Source: an uncultured Clostridia bacterium (GTDB lineage: Bacteria > Bacillota > Clostridia > Oscillospirales > Acutalibacteraceae). From it: 34,179 nt of DNA. The stretch lies in assembly GCA_947588875.1 (NCBI GenBank), contig CANPZK010000007.1, forward strand, positions 1 through 34,179. Reading direction: 5' to 3'. Shown in pieces: positions 1-7,423 of this stretch. The notes under the pieces are model-generated. The model saw only the letters and a list, made by a program, of their open reading frames with translations, did not search any database and had not been told where the DNA came from. Both the position numbers and the translations under genes were made by a program. Numbering within the stretch: position 1 is the first letter of the stretch; each line of letters begins with the position of its first letter.

Positions 1-71
1 AAGAGCAGTAAAGCCGAATAAACTATCAAAAGCGCCTTATGCTTTTTTATGCTCCAGAGAAAAACGCTCAT
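1..71 (-). CDS. ABC-2-type permease, N-terminal fragment (cut by window edge)
   Basis: A reading frame starts at an ATG at 71 on the minus strand, 22 nt after the stop of the ABC ATPase, and is still open at the window edge. Its 23 visible residues begin MSVFLWSIKKHKALLI, a short basic N-terminus leading into a hydrophobic stretch, as expected for the first membrane segment of an ABC permease. The order regulator-ATPase-permease is the usual one for YtrA/YtrB-type export systems, so this is probably the membrane partner of the ATPase. The ribosome binding site is weak (AAGAAG). The call rests on position and hydrophobicity only; too little is visible to name the family. Confidence 0.55.
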   Translation of the reverse strand, partial: MSVFLWSIKKHKALLIVYSALLL

Positions 72-93
72 AAATGAATTGCTTCTTTTTTTA

Positions 94-990
94 TTATCCG
101 ATAATATTGCTGACGTCATATCCCGCACCCTCCATTTCATAAATAAATACCTCTTCAAGCGACAGCGGCAAAGCCTCGATGAACAGAGGCTCAAGAGTAC
201 GCAGCCTTGCGAGAACCTCGTCCTGCTTACCTCTTATAATCATTTTGTAAAGCTGACCGTGTACGCTCGAATCCAATATCTCAAACCCTTCCATATCATA
301 CTCGCTTAAAGCGCTCTTAAACGCCGCCTGAACCTTGGTTATGCCGATTTTCGCGTCGTCAAGCTCGTTTTTGAAAATCAGACTGCCGCAGTGCAGCAGA
401 GCCACATGGTCGCAAAAGTCCTCAAGCTCGCGCAGATTGTGCGAGGCTATTATAACGCTCATGCCCTCCGTCACGTCGTCGATTATCAGCTTTTTAACAA
501 GCATTCTCACCACCGGGTCAAGCCCGTCGAATATCTCGTCGAGCAAAAGGTATTTCGGCTGACAGCTAAGCGCCAGTATCAGCGCCGCCTGTCTTTGCAT
601 ACCCTTTGACATATTGATTATTTTTGCGTTTTGGTCGATTGGAAACGTCGCGCATAGGCGGGCGTATTTTTCATCGCTCCAGCCGCTGTAAAGCCTCTTG
701 TACAGTCCGGCGGTGTTTTTAACGGTTGAATCGTTATAAAAATACGGGTAATCGCTGACGAAAAAGACCTTGTCCTTGGCGTCGATGTTTTCAAAGCTCT
801 CCATACCGTCTATCATGATTTCACCATGATCCGGCTTATACACTCCGGCGATGAGCCTCAGCATAGTTGATTTTCCCGAGCCGTTCGAGCCGAGAAGTCC
901 GAGAATACTCCCGTCTTCAACGCTCAGGCTCACCTCCTTAAGCGCCTCAAGAGAGCCGAATTTTTTTGTAATATTATAAAGCGCTATCAT
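94..990 (-). CDS. ABC transporter ATP-binding protein (YtrB-like)
   Basis: Cytoplasmic ATPase subunit of an ABC transporter, 298 aa, that would power the permease encoded just downstream. Visible motifs in order: Walker A GSNGSGKST near residues 35-43, a variant signature MSKGMQRQ in place of LSGGQ, Walker B LLLDEIFDGLDP, and the switch histidine in ASHNLRE. About 80 residues follow the nucleotide-binding fold, matching the regulatory C-terminal extension common in this subgroup. The start codon shares one base with the stop of the GntR gene (TAATG), so the two are translationally coupled and co-transcribed. The family is often tied to cell-envelope or antibiotic stress in Firmicutes; the substrate here cannot be read from the sequence. 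Confidence 0.9.
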   Translation of the reverse strand: MIALYNITKKFGSLEALKEVSLSVEDGSILGLLGSNGSGKSTMLRLIAGVYKPDHGEIMIDGMESFENIDAKDKVFFVSDYPYFYNDSTVKNTAGLYKRLYSGWSDEKYARLCATFPIDQNAKIINMSKGMQRQAALILALSCQPKYLLLDEIFDGLDPVVRMLVKKLIIDDVTEGMSVIIASHNLRELEDFCDHVALLHCGSLIFKNELDDAKIGITKVQAAFKSALSEYDMEGFEILDSSVHGQLYKMIIRGKQDEVLARLRTLEPLFIEALPLSLEEVFIYEMEGAGYDVSNIIG

Positions 991-1361
991 TACTTTTTCC
1001 CTCCTTCAAAGTATTCGTTGACAAGCCGAAGAACGTCGTCCCGCGTCATACCCAACTCTACCGTCTTGTCTATTGCGTCCGACAGCTGTTTTTTCGCGGT
1101 CATGAGCTTAAGCTCCTCGGACGAACGTCCGCTTGACACGAACGAGCCCTTGCCTATAAAGGAATATATAACTCCGTCGCGTTCGAGCATTTGATATGCC
1201 TTTGCGACCGTGTTGGGATTTATGCCTAATTCCTTGGCGAGCGCGCGCACCGTGGGCAGTCGCTCGTCGTGCTTTAAAACGCCGAGGGCGATAAGCTTGA
1301 CCACGTTGTTGTACAGCTGTTCGTATATAGGCTCGTGGCTTTCAAAATTTAACGAGAACAT
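990..1361 (-). CDS. GntR family transcriptional regulator, YtrA subfamily
   Basis: A 123-aa DNA-binding repressor with a winged helix-turn-helix: the segments PIYEQLYNNVVKLIALG, LPTVRALAKELGINPNTV and AYQMLERDGVIYSFIGKG are typical GntR signatures. The short C-terminal part after the HTH, with no large ligand domain, marks the YtrA subgroup, which dimerises through two helices and controls linked ABC transporters. I chose the ATG at 1361 because an AAAGGG ribosome binding site lies just upstream and the family begins with a short stretch before PIYEQ; a longer frame open to 1514 would run across the promoter. It is the first gene of a regulator-ATPase-permease operon and probably represses its own promoter at 1421-1475. 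Confidence 0.9.
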   Translation of the reverse strand: MFSLNFESHEPIYEQLYNNVVKLIALGVLKHDERLPTVRALAKELGINPNTVAKAYQMLERDGVIYSFIGKGSFVSSGRSSEELKLMTAKKQLSDAIDKTVELGMTRDDVLRLVNEYFEGGKK

Positions 1362-1420
1362 AAAATCATCCCTTTCACTGTTTTTATCTGACGGTTTTTG
1401 CCACCTCCCGATAAATGTGA

Positions 1421-1475
1421 ATTGTACTATTTCTTGTACTACAATTAATATAATACACTTATCGTGGTTTGTCAA
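1421..1475 (-). promoter_or_regulatory. Promoter and probable autoregulatory operator of the GntR-ABC operon
   Basis: On the minus strand a consensus -35 TTGACA (1475-1470) is followed by a 17-nt spacer and a -10 TATATT (1452-1447). Directly downstream, at 1446-1421, lies an inverted repeat with arms ATTGTASTA matching at 8 of 9 positions around a short centre. A palindrome at the transcription start of a GntR/YtrA operon is the expected operator position, so bound repressor would block initiation. The promoter match is seen; the operator role is inferred. Confidence 0.7.
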
Positions 1476-1525
1476 TATGTTTTTGCCCTGTATTTTCATA
1501 GCTTGACTCAGCATAGAAATGTAAC

Positions 1526-1666
1526 GCGGGGGCGGCGGCGACCCAAATTCCCGCCTCCGGCGGGAATTTGGAAAAACACGGCGGGAGGGGGCGCTGCCCG
1601 CGTTAAAAAAATCCTGCGCCGTGTTTTTTGGCGCGGCTTCGCCGCGCCGGTCGCCGCCGCCCCCGC
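1526..1666 (-). repeat. Cloverleaf palindromic element, copy 1
   Basis: A 141-nt GC-rich element whose ends, 1526-1543 and 1649-1666, are perfect 18-bp inverted repeats. Inside are three perfect hairpins: 1544-1570 (12 bp, 3-nt loop), 1572-1583 with 1617-1628 (12 bp, AAAAACACGGCG and its complement, 33-nt loop) and 1630-1648 (8 bp, TTC loop). The result is a four-way cloverleaf with almost no unpaired bases. Read on the minus strand, the order of arms matches copies 2 and 3. It sits between the divergent GntR promoter and the M14 peptidase gene, just upstream of that gene's ribosome binding site. Confidence 0.9.
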
Positions 1667-1697
1667 CAAAAATCCTGCCGCGAGAGGAGGAGTAATA

Positions 1698-2690
1698 ATA
1701 AAAAAGATAAAGCGAAATTTGCTTTTCATAGCCATAATCGCAGCGGCATCCGCCTTATGCTTCGCCGCCCTCTTTTACAACAACGGCATAATCGACAGAG
1801 AAAAGCCCTATACCTCGTCGAGGGTTTACGAGGATATAAAACTCCTTGCGGAAAAATACCCCGATTTGATAAAGCTCGGCTCTATCGGAAGCAGCGTAAG
1901 GGGCAAAAATATCCCGCTGATAATTCTCGGCAAAGGCGGCAAAAAGGCGTGCGTCATCGCGGGACTTCACGCGAGGGAGCATATAACGGTGAGCTTCACT
2001 CTGCTCTGCGTCGAGGAGTATTGTCGGGCGTACAGCTCCGACAGCGGACTGTACGGAAAATATAATATGAGGGAGCTGTTAAACGAATACACGCTTTACA
2101 TAGCGCCCGCCTGCAATCCCGACGGTATGGACATCTGCAACAGCGGTGAAGAGCCTAAGACCAAGGCGGCGGGCGGCTTGGACAGAGAGCATTATAAAAA
2201 CAACTCAAACGACGTGAACCTTAACGCGAACTTCCCGTTTTACTGGAGCGATATATCCGATAAAAGTCGGCAAAAGGGGCCAAGAGCGGCGAGCGAGGCG
2301 GAAACGAGGAATATTATGAAATTGTGCAGAGAGAACAGCTTTGAGTGGCTGCTTGATATGCATATGGCGGGGAACTGTATTTTTTGGAGAGACGCGGCGA
2401 ACGGCGAGGTCGAGGGCGACAACGAGCTTGCGGCGGCTCTCGAATCGGAGTGCAGGTATTACCGATGTCCTGTCACAAGCGACGTAAACGACTATGGCGG
2501 AGGGCTTGAAAACTGGTTCAGAGGTGAGATGAAAAGGCCTGCCGTTTGCGTGGAGCTTGTGGTAAAGAGCGAAGCGACCGCAGGAATGTCGATTGCCGAT
2601 TATAATAAAAATTTTGATAAGGCTCTGAACTGGGAGAAAACTCGGTTCACCTTTGCCGCGGCTATGGCGGCGCATGAAATTAAAATTTAA
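1698..2690 (+). CDS. Membrane-anchored M14 family zinc carboxypeptidase
   Basis: Extracytoplasmic metallopeptidase of the M14 (carboxypeptidase A-like) family, about 330 aa, probably acting on cell-wall peptides. A basic N-terminus (KKIKRN) and a hydrophobic stretch (residues about 8-27) form a signal anchor. The zinc ligands are seen as HARE (H91, E94) and H222 in LLDMHMAG; the catalytic Glu is E286 in CVELVV; NPDG and NLNANFP are further family motifs. The start is uncertain. A strong AGGAGG at 1685-1690 is followed seven bases later by ATA at 1698, giving an ideal signal-peptide start but a non-standard codon. TTG at 1719 is the nearest standard alternative. The frame is also open upstream to an ATG at 1464, but that would translate the cloverleaf repeat. 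A bidirectional terminator follows. Confidence 0.85.
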   Translation: MKKIKRNLLFIAIIAAASALCFAALFYNNGIIDREKPYTSSRVYEDIKLLAEKYPDLIKLGSIGSSVRGKNIPLIILGKGGKKACVIAGLHAREHITVSFTLLCVEEYCRAYSSDSGLYGKYNMRELLNEYTLYIAPACNPDGMDICNSGEEPKTKAAGGLDREHYKNNSNDVNLNANFPFYWSDISDKSRQKGPRAASEAETRNIMKLCRENSFEWLLDMHMAGNCIFWRDAANGEVEGDNELAAALESECRYYRCPVTSDVNDYGGGLENWFRGEMKRPAVCVELVVKSEATAGMSIADYNKNFDKALNWEKTRFTFAAAMAAHEIKI

Positions 2691-2704
2691 AGCAGCGGAG
2701 AATA

Positions 2705-2749
2705 AAAAGCGGCAAAGCCCCGTCAGATAGACAGAGCCTTGCCGTTTTT
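2705..2749. terminator. Bidirectional intrinsic terminator
   Basis: A 15-bp stem with a few G-T pairs (2710-2724 with 2730-2744) and a 5-nt loop has an A-run on its left and a T-run on its right. It can therefore end transcription of both the M14 gene (plus) and the RluA gene (minus). Its right arm lies inside the last codons of the RluA gene, whose stop is at 2723-2725, so the terminator is partly coding. Confidence 0.85.
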
Positions 2750-3688
2750 CATAATAAATTTTACGTCCCGCGCCTTAAACTCTCTGCCGTTTAAATAGCC
2801 GAGAGGGCCGTCGCTGAAATTAAATTTCAGCTTGTAGGCGTAAAGAGCCTGATATTTGTAATCGCTGTTTGCGTTTTCGCGCTTGCCGTATTTTATATCC
2901 CCGCACAGAGGGTGACCTATGCTCGCAAGGTGCGCTCTTATCTGATGCGTCCTGCCGGTTATCAGCTCGACCTCCAAAAGCGAGGTGCCGTTCGGGTATT
3001 CCTCCAAAACGCGGTACGCCGTTATCATGGGCTTGCCGCCGTCTATAAAATCGTTGAACACGCGTATCCTGTTGAGCCTTTCGTCCTTTATCATATAAGA
3101 GCTGAGCGTGTCCTCTTTTTTGTCAAATATGCCGTGAGCCACGCAGAGATAATATTTCTCTATATCCCTGTTTTTTATCCTCAAATTCAGCTCGCGCAGA
3201 GCCTCGGCATTCTTTGCCCCTATAACCAGCCCGCCGGTGTTGCGGTCTATTCTGTTCGCAAGGGCTGGGGCAAAGCTCTGCTCGGCTTTCGGGTCGTATT
3301 CGCCTTTAAGGTATAGATAGTGCTTTAGCCTTGATACGAGGCTGTCAAAGTGATACGAGCTGTCCGGGTGGACGATAACTCCCTGCTTCTTATCGAGTAT
3401 TATTATGTTCTTGTCCTCATACACAATGTCGAGCTTTGCCGGGGCTTTCATAAAGTCGTATTGAGCCTTCTTGGGCTGAGAGTCGAAGAATTCGTCCTTG
3501 ATAAACAGCCTTATCACATCTCCCTCGCGGAGCATAGTGCTTATTTCAGCCTTCTTGCCGTTGACCTTTATACACTTTTTGCGTATATACATATACATCA
3601 TAGACTTTGGCAAGGCTGAAAATCTCTTGCTCAGAAATTTATCAAGGCGCTGGCCTGCGTCGTTTTTGTTTACGGTTATCTCTCTCAT
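2723..3688 (-). CDS. RluA family 23S rRNA/tRNA pseudouridine synthase
   Basis: Converts specific uridines in structured RNA to pseudouridine, 321 aa. An S4-like RNA-binding domain occupies roughly residues 1-70 ([10 protein letters not shown] near the start). The catalytic domain follows, with the aspartate in [13 protein letters not shown] (normally HRLDRxTSG), and the later family motif [20 protein letters not shown]. This layout fits the RluC/RluD/YlyB group; the exact RNA target cannot be told. The HRLD motif is altered to NRID, keeping the Arg and the catalytic Asp. The ATG at 3688 has an AGAGGAA ribosome binding site. The gene stands alone between the tandem-repeat block and a terminator that overlaps its last codons. 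Confidence 0.92.
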   Translation of the reverse strand: MREITVNKNDAGQRLDKFLSKRFSALPKSMMYMYIRKKCIKVNGKKAEISTMLREGDVIRLFIKDEFFDSQPKKAQYDFMKAPAKLDIVYEDKNIIILDKKQGVIVHPDSSYHFDSLVSRLKHYLYLKGEYDPKAEQSFAPALANRIDRNTGGLVIGAKNAEALRELNLRIKNRDIEKYYLCVAHGIFDKKEDTLSSYMIKDERLNRIRVFNDFIDGGKPMITAYRVLEEYPNGTSLLEVELITGRTHQIRAHLASIGHPLCGDIKYGKRENANSDYKYQALYAYKLKFNFSDGPLGYLNGREFKARDVKFIMKNGKALSI

Positions 3689-3751
3689 ATTTTAATATTC
3701 CTCTGCGCGCCAAATCGCTTTGCCGTCTTATCTAAATAAAAATATTTTATC

Positions 3752-4125
3752 CAGCAAAATAGGGGGCATTAGGTGGAGCGAAGCTCCTCTAAAAATTCCG
3801 TTTTAGTCCGCAAAATAAGGGGGGTAGGGGGGAGCGAAGCTCCCTTATTTTAAATTCGCTCTATAAATCTATTTACGGGCATAAAAGCTCAGCAAAAAAA
3901 TATATTTGAGCGAGAAGGTGAAGGTGCAGGAGGAGCGAAGTTCCTTTAAAAAATTATTACTTTAGTCCGCGAAATAAGGTGACATTAGCGGGATCTCCGC
4001 TCCCCTTATTTTAAATTCGCTCTATAAATCTATTTACGGGCATAAAAGCTCAGCAAAAAAACATATTTGAGCGAGAAGGTGGAGGCGCAGGAGGAGGCGA
4101 AGCACCTCCTGCAAATAAATAATAT
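3752..4125. repeat. Imperfect tandem repeat block with hairpin variants
   Basis: This covers most of the 545-nt gene-free gap between yebC and the RluA gene. A unit of about 160 nt occurs twice: TTTAGTCCGC recurs at 3802 and 3961, and a nearly identical core of about 70 nt at 3846-3918 recurs at 4007-4079. A partial third copy of the left end lies at 3752-3790. Each unit has a hairpin framed by AAATAAGG...CCTTATTT and a second of the form GGAGC-GAA-GCTCC or a longer GCAGGAGG/CCTCCTGC version. Stem sequences differ between units while pairing is kept. A separate compound hairpin is at 4134-4163 (GCAGTC/GACTGC around GCTGC-GCA-GCAGC). No open frame of note is present. Confidence 0.8.
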
Positions 4126-4205
4126 CTAAAGCAGCAGTCCCGCTGCGCAGCAGCGCCGACTGCGGTCCAAGAATAACAAAATTAAAACAGGATTTTAGGG
4201 GAATT

Positions 4206-4228
4206 AAAAAGGGGCTTGCAGCCCCTTT
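4206..4228 (-). terminator. Intrinsic terminator of yebC
   Basis: On the minus strand AAAGGGGCTGCAAGCCCCTTTTT forms a strong hairpin (GGGGCTGCAAGCCCC) followed by a T-run. It lies 6 nt after the yebC stop codon. Confidence 0.9.
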
Positions 4229-4233
4229 CCATC

Positions 4234-4968
4234 TTACTCCATTTCCCAGTTGTGCCATACGTTCTGAACGTCGTCGTTGTCCTCGAGCATATCAAGGAGC
4301 TTCTGCATCTTGGAAAGCTGTTCCTCGTCGGAGAGCTTTGAGTAGGTGCTCGGCACCATCTCCACCTCGGCGGAGGCGAAGGTGTATCCCTTGCCCGAGA
4401 GGTCGTCGTTCACGCCCGAAAAGTCGTCCGGCTCGGTGAATATCTCGAATACGTCGTCGTCAGCCTGAAAGTCTGCGGCTCCCGCTTCAAGAGCGTCCTC
4501 CATGACCTTGTCCTCGTCAAAATCGCACTCCTCGCGGTCAACCACAAGCACGCCCTTTTGCTCAAACATAAATGTAACGCAGCCCGGCGTGCCCATGTTT
4601 CCGCCGTTCTTGTCAAAGGCGTGGCGAACGTCGGCGGCGGTTCTGTTTTTGTTGTCGGTGAGAGTTTCAACTATAACGGCGATACCGCCCGGACCGTAGC
4701 CCTCGTATGTGATAGCCTCATAGTTGTTCGCGTTGCCCTCGCCCGAGGCCTTCTTGATTATCCTCTCGATATTGTCGTTGGGTACGTTGTTAGCCTTTGC
4801 CTTTGCTATGCAGTCGCGCAGCTTTGAGTTTACGCTCGGGTCGGCGCTTCCGCCGTCGCGAACAGCAACGGCAAGCTCTCTGCCTATCTTGGTGAATACC
4901 TTGGCCCTTGCCGCGTCGTTCTTACCCTTTTTCTGCTTTATCGTGCTCCATTTATTATGTCCTGACAT
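4234..4968 (-). CDS. yebC: YebC/PmpR family regulatory protein
   Basis: A 244-aa member of the YebC (TACO1) family, long annotated as transcriptional regulators and more recently linked to translation through difficult stretches. The start MSGHNKWSTIKQKKGKNDAA and the following RAKVFTKIGREL are the family hallmark, and FDKNGGNMGTPGCVTFMFE is also typical. The length equals the usual 240-250 aa. The ATG at 4968 has a good ribosome binding site, AGGAGGAA. Own promoter at 5005-5033 and own terminator at 4206-4228, so it is monocistronic. The C-terminal acidic part (EEQLSKMQKLLDMLEDNDDV) is as in relatives. Family assignment is secure; the cellular role in this organism is not shown by the sequence. 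Confidence 0.95.
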   Translation of the reverse strand: MSGHNKWSTIKQKKGKNDAARAKVFTKIGRELAVAVRDGGSADPSVNSKLRDCIAKAKANNVPNDNIERIIKKASGEGNANNYEAITYEGYGPGGIAVIVETLTDNKNRTAADVRHAFDKNGGNMGTPGCVTFMFEQKGVLVVDREECDFDEDKVMEDALEAGAADFQADDDVFEIFTEPDDFSGVNDDLSGKGYTFASAEVEMVPSTYSKLSDEEQLSKMQKLLDMLEDNDDVQNVWHNWEME

Positions 4969-5004
4969 AAAAGCTATTCCTCCTGTGAAAAAACATTCTG
5001 CTTA

Positions 5005-5033
5005 ATTCTATCACAAATATTTTGTCTTTGCAA
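5005..5033 (-). promoter_or_regulatory. Promoter of yebC
   Basis: On the minus strand, -35 TTGCAA (5033-5028), a 17-nt spacer and -10 TAGAAT (5010-5005) lie about 37 nt upstream of the yebC start codon, with the ribosome binding site in between. Confidence 0.65.
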
Positions 5034-5053
5034 CCGTTTGAGAGGAGCGCAGG

Positions 5054-6043
5054 TCATTCGGCAAGCTCTCCGCAGATATTTTTTTCAAATTCGCTCCGTA
5101 TCCTATTTGTATCGCTTTTATAAACGCTCGCAAGCAGGAGGAGCTTGCAGTACGCGCACTCAATAGTCATGTCGCGCGCCGAGATTATACCGAGGCGCTC
5201 AAAATCCCCTCCGACGGCGTACCGCGAATGTACTATCGCGCCGTTTCTGCACTGCGAAGCCATGACCGTTACCACCCCGCGCGACGCGGCGTATTCTATC
5301 GCTTTTGACCACTTATCGTCGGGTATTCCGCCGGAGCCGTAGCCGCACATAACTATGCCCTTATAGCCCGAGTCGGCGCACAGCCTTATCAGCTCGCCGC
5401 TGTCGGACGGCACGACGGTTATTACAGCCGTCTTGGCGGAAAGAGATTCGCCGCCGTATTCAAATTCGGTTACTGCGCGGGGCGGCGCGCCGCCTGCAAA
5501 AAAGACCGCCCTGCCGTCCTTGATTTCTCCCGCATAGGGCGCGCCCAGCGAAACAAATCCGTCAGCAGATGAGGACGAGCTTTTGTAAGCCCTCGTGCCG
5601 TGTATTATCCTGCCGCCGAACACGACGTAAACTCCGCTTATCCCACATTCCGCAGTCTTTATTGCATCCGATAGATTTTTAGGAGCGTCGCTTTCGCTCT
5701 CGTACATTGTTTTCATCGAGCCGGTAATTATTATCGGCTTGTCGGCATTGCAGAGCATAAACGAGAGCATGGCGGAGGTGTAGGCGAGCGTATCCGTGCC
5801 GTGCGTTATTACAAAGCCGTCAAAGTCCGACATTCTGCGCCTGAGCTCGCCTGCGATAAGCTCCCAATGCCCGGGCTTTATAGCGGTGCTGTCTATGAAA
5901 AGCAGATCGCTTATTTCAATTTCCGCGCCGTCCGTATCTATAAAGCCGAGCAGCTCGCTCCCCCTTAGGGCGGGCGCGAGAGCGCCCTCGCCGTTTCCGC
6001 AGGAGATCGTTCCGCCGGTCGTTAAAAGTAATATTTTTTTCAT
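5054..6043 (-). CDS. L-asparaginase, type I-like
   Basis: Hydrolyses asparagine to aspartate and ammonia; 329 aa, the usual family length. The N-terminal nucleophile loop LLTTGGTISCG carries the first catalytic Thr, and FVITHGTDTLAYTSAMLSF carries the second Thr-Asp pair. IITGSM and VMCGYGSGGIP are also conserved positions. No signal peptide is seen (MKKILLL runs straight into the first strand), so the enzyme is probably cytosolic. The C-terminal domain ends with a helix containing CAYCKLLLLAS, like other type I enzymes. The ribosome binding site (GGGGCG) is weak. A promoter at 6131-6160 suggests separate transcription; the gene is divergent from yicC. Confidence 0.92.
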   Translation of the reverse strand: MKKILLLTTGGTISCGNGEGALAPALRGSELLGFIDTDGAEIEISDLLFIDSTAIKPGHWELIAGELRRRMSDFDGFVITHGTDTLAYTSAMLSFMLCNADKPIIITGSMKTMYESESDAPKNLSDAIKTAECGISGVYVVFGGRIIHGTRAYKSSSSSADGFVSLGAPYAGEIKDGRAVFFAGGAPPRAVTEFEYGGESLSAKTAVITVVPSDSGELIRLCADSGYKGIVMCGYGSGGIPDDKWSKAIEYAASRGVVTVMASQCRNGAIVHSRYAVGGDFERLGIISARDMTIECAYCKLLLLASVYKSDTNRIRSEFEKNICGELAE

Positions 6044-6130
6044 ATTTTATCGCCCCAATCGCAAATCGCCGCCCCGCCTGAAAAGGCTGGCTGTAAGCAT
6101 AAAATAAAATCTCAAAATAAAATCACAATT

Positions 6131-6160
6131 ATTATAAGCCAAAGCCGCGTTTTAAATCAA
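6131..6160 (-). promoter_or_regulatory. Promoter of the asparaginase gene
   Basis: Minus-strand -35 TTGATT (6160-6155) and a perfect -10 TATAAT (6136-6131) with an 18-nt spacer, leaving a leader of about 80 nt before the start codon at 6043. Confidence 0.6.
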
Positions 6161-6224
6161 GACTTCGCGTTTGCCGAAATTATTACGCCTTTCATATCTT
6201 GCATTTGCGGCAATTTAATGGTAT

Positions 6225-6259
6225 TATAATAACATATAAAATTGGCTAAGTGTGCCAAT
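6225..6259 (+). promoter_or_regulatory. Probable promoter and inverted repeat ahead of yicC
   Basis: A perfect -10 TATAAT lies at 6225-6230, but no good -35 stands at 16-18 nt (TTGCAT at 6199 would need a 20-nt spacer). An inverted repeat ATTGGC-N7-GCCAAT at 6241-6259 would lie at or just after the transcription start and before the ribosome binding site, as an operator or a small leader hairpin. The weak -35 would fit an activated or alternative-sigma promoter. Confidence 0.4.
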
Positions 6260-6276
6260 CTGTTAGGAATGATATA

Positions 6277-7155
6277 ATGATACGCAGTATGACCGGCTTC
6301 GGACGAAGCGAACAAAAGGTTGACGGCAGAGAGATAATCGTCGAGATCAAATCGGTGAACCACAGATATTTTGAGTTCGGCTGCCGCGTGACAAGGAGCT
6401 ATTCCTTCCTCGAGGAAAGGCTGAAAACCTATATTCAGAAACGCGTCGCAAGGGGAAAGCTCGACGTGTACGTTTCGGTGAACGATACCGAGGAAAAGGA
6501 GTCGAGCGTGACGGTGAACCACTCTCTCGCGGCGGGGTACGCCTCCGCGCTGAGAGAGCTTAAAGAAGCATACTCGCTTGCGGGCGAGCCGTCGATAGGC
6601 GATATTATCCGTTTCGGAGATATATTCACCGTCCACAAAGCGCCCGAGGACGAGGACGCGGTTTGGGCGAGCGTTCAGACGGTGCTTGACGACGCGCTCT
6701 CGCGCTTCATATCAATGCGCGAGCGCGAGGGCGAGAAGATGAAGGAGGATATTCTCGAAAAGAGCGATACTGTATTGAGGCTCGTCGGAGATATAGAGGA
6801 GCAGTCGCCGCAGACGGTGAAAAACTACCGCCGCAAGCTCGAGGAGAGAATGAAGGAGATACTCGACGGCGTGCAGATAGACGAGCAGAGAATACTGACC
6901 GAGGCGGCGATATTTGCCGACAAGGTCGCTGTGGCTGAGGAAACGGTCAGACTGCGCAGTCATTTTGACCAGATGTTTTCAATGCTCGACAGCGGCGAGG
7001 CGATAGGCAGAAAGCTCGACTTTATCCTCCAAGAGATGAACCGCGAGGCGAACACGATAGGCTCAAAGGTTCAGGACGCGGAGCTTGCTCATACTGTGGT
7101 GAACATAAAGGGCGAGCTTGAAAAAATAAGAGAACAGGTACAGAATATAGAGTAA
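6277..7155 (+). CDS. yicC: YicC family endoribonuclease
   Basis: A 292-aa member of the YicC/YloC family, bacterial endoribonucleases or adaptors involved in RNA turnover. The start [12 protein letters not shown] is the family signature, and [12 protein letters not shown] follows as usual. The C-terminal half ([40 protein letters not shown]) is the conserved DUF1732 region. I chose the ATG at 6277 since the protein then begins with the conserved MIRSMTGFG and has AGGA upstream; an in-frame ATG at 6250 would add nine non-conserved residues. First gene of the housekeeping cluster, 16 nt before remA, the same order as in Bacillus subtilis (yloC-remA-gmk). Confidence 0.95.
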   Translation: MIRSMTGFGRSEQKVDGREIIVEIKSVNHRYFEFGCRVTRSYSFLEERLKTYIQKRVARGKLDVYVSVNDTEEKESSVTVNHSLAAGYASALRELKEAYSLAGEPSIGDIIRFGDIFTVHKAPEDEDAVWASVQTVLDDALSRFISMREREGEKMKEDILEKSDTVLRLVGDIEEQSPQTVKNYRRKLEERMKEILDGVQIDEQRILTEAAIFADKVAVAEETVRLRSHFDQMFSMLDSGEAIGRKLDFILQEMNREANTIGSKVQDAELAHTVVNIKGELEKIREQVQNIE

Positions 7156-7171
7156 AAACGGGGGAAATATA

Positions 7172-7423
7172 ATGCAGCTTATAAATATCGGCTTCGGCAA
7201 CCTTGTTTCAGCCGATAAGATAGTCGCGATAGTGTCGCCCGATTCAGCGCCTATAAAGCGCATGGTTCAGGACGCCAAGGCGCAGGGAACGCTGATAGAC
7301 GCGACCTACGGCAGAAAGACGAAATCCGTCATAATAACCGAGTGCGATATGATAGTCCTCTCGGCTAAAACGGCGGAGAGCTTTGAAAACAAAAATTCAA
7401 AAGGAGGCGGCGCAGGTGAATAA
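7172..7423 (+). CDS. remA: RemA/DUF370 family DNA-binding regulator
   Basis: An 83-aa member of the RemA (YlzA, DUF370) family. In Bacillus subtilis RemA forms ring-like DNA-binding assemblies and activates extracellular matrix and osmoprotection genes. The sequence [21 protein letters not shown], then ARG/LYS-rich [11 protein letters not shown] and [17 protein letters not shown], is diagnostic. A GGGGGAA ribosome binding site precedes the ATG at 7172. Its 3' end overlaps the start of gmk by 8 nt. The position between yicC and gmk is conserved across Firmicutes, including species without a known matrix operon, so its targets here are unknown. Confidence 0.93.
   Translation: MQLINIGFGNLVSADKIVAIVSPDSAPIKRMVQDAKAQGTLIDATYGRKTKSVIITECDMIVLSAKTAESFENKNSKGGGAGE

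Noticed and set aside
1464-1697. N-terminal extension of the M14 peptidase from the ATG at 1464
   Set aside because: It would translate the whole cloverleaf repeat, giving an Arg/Ala/Pro-rich segment ahead of a clear signal anchor, and it begins inside the divergent promoter.
3752-4125. CRISPR array
   Set aside because: Units are about 160 nt, only two to three in number, and imperfect, with no short identical repeats separated by unique spacers.
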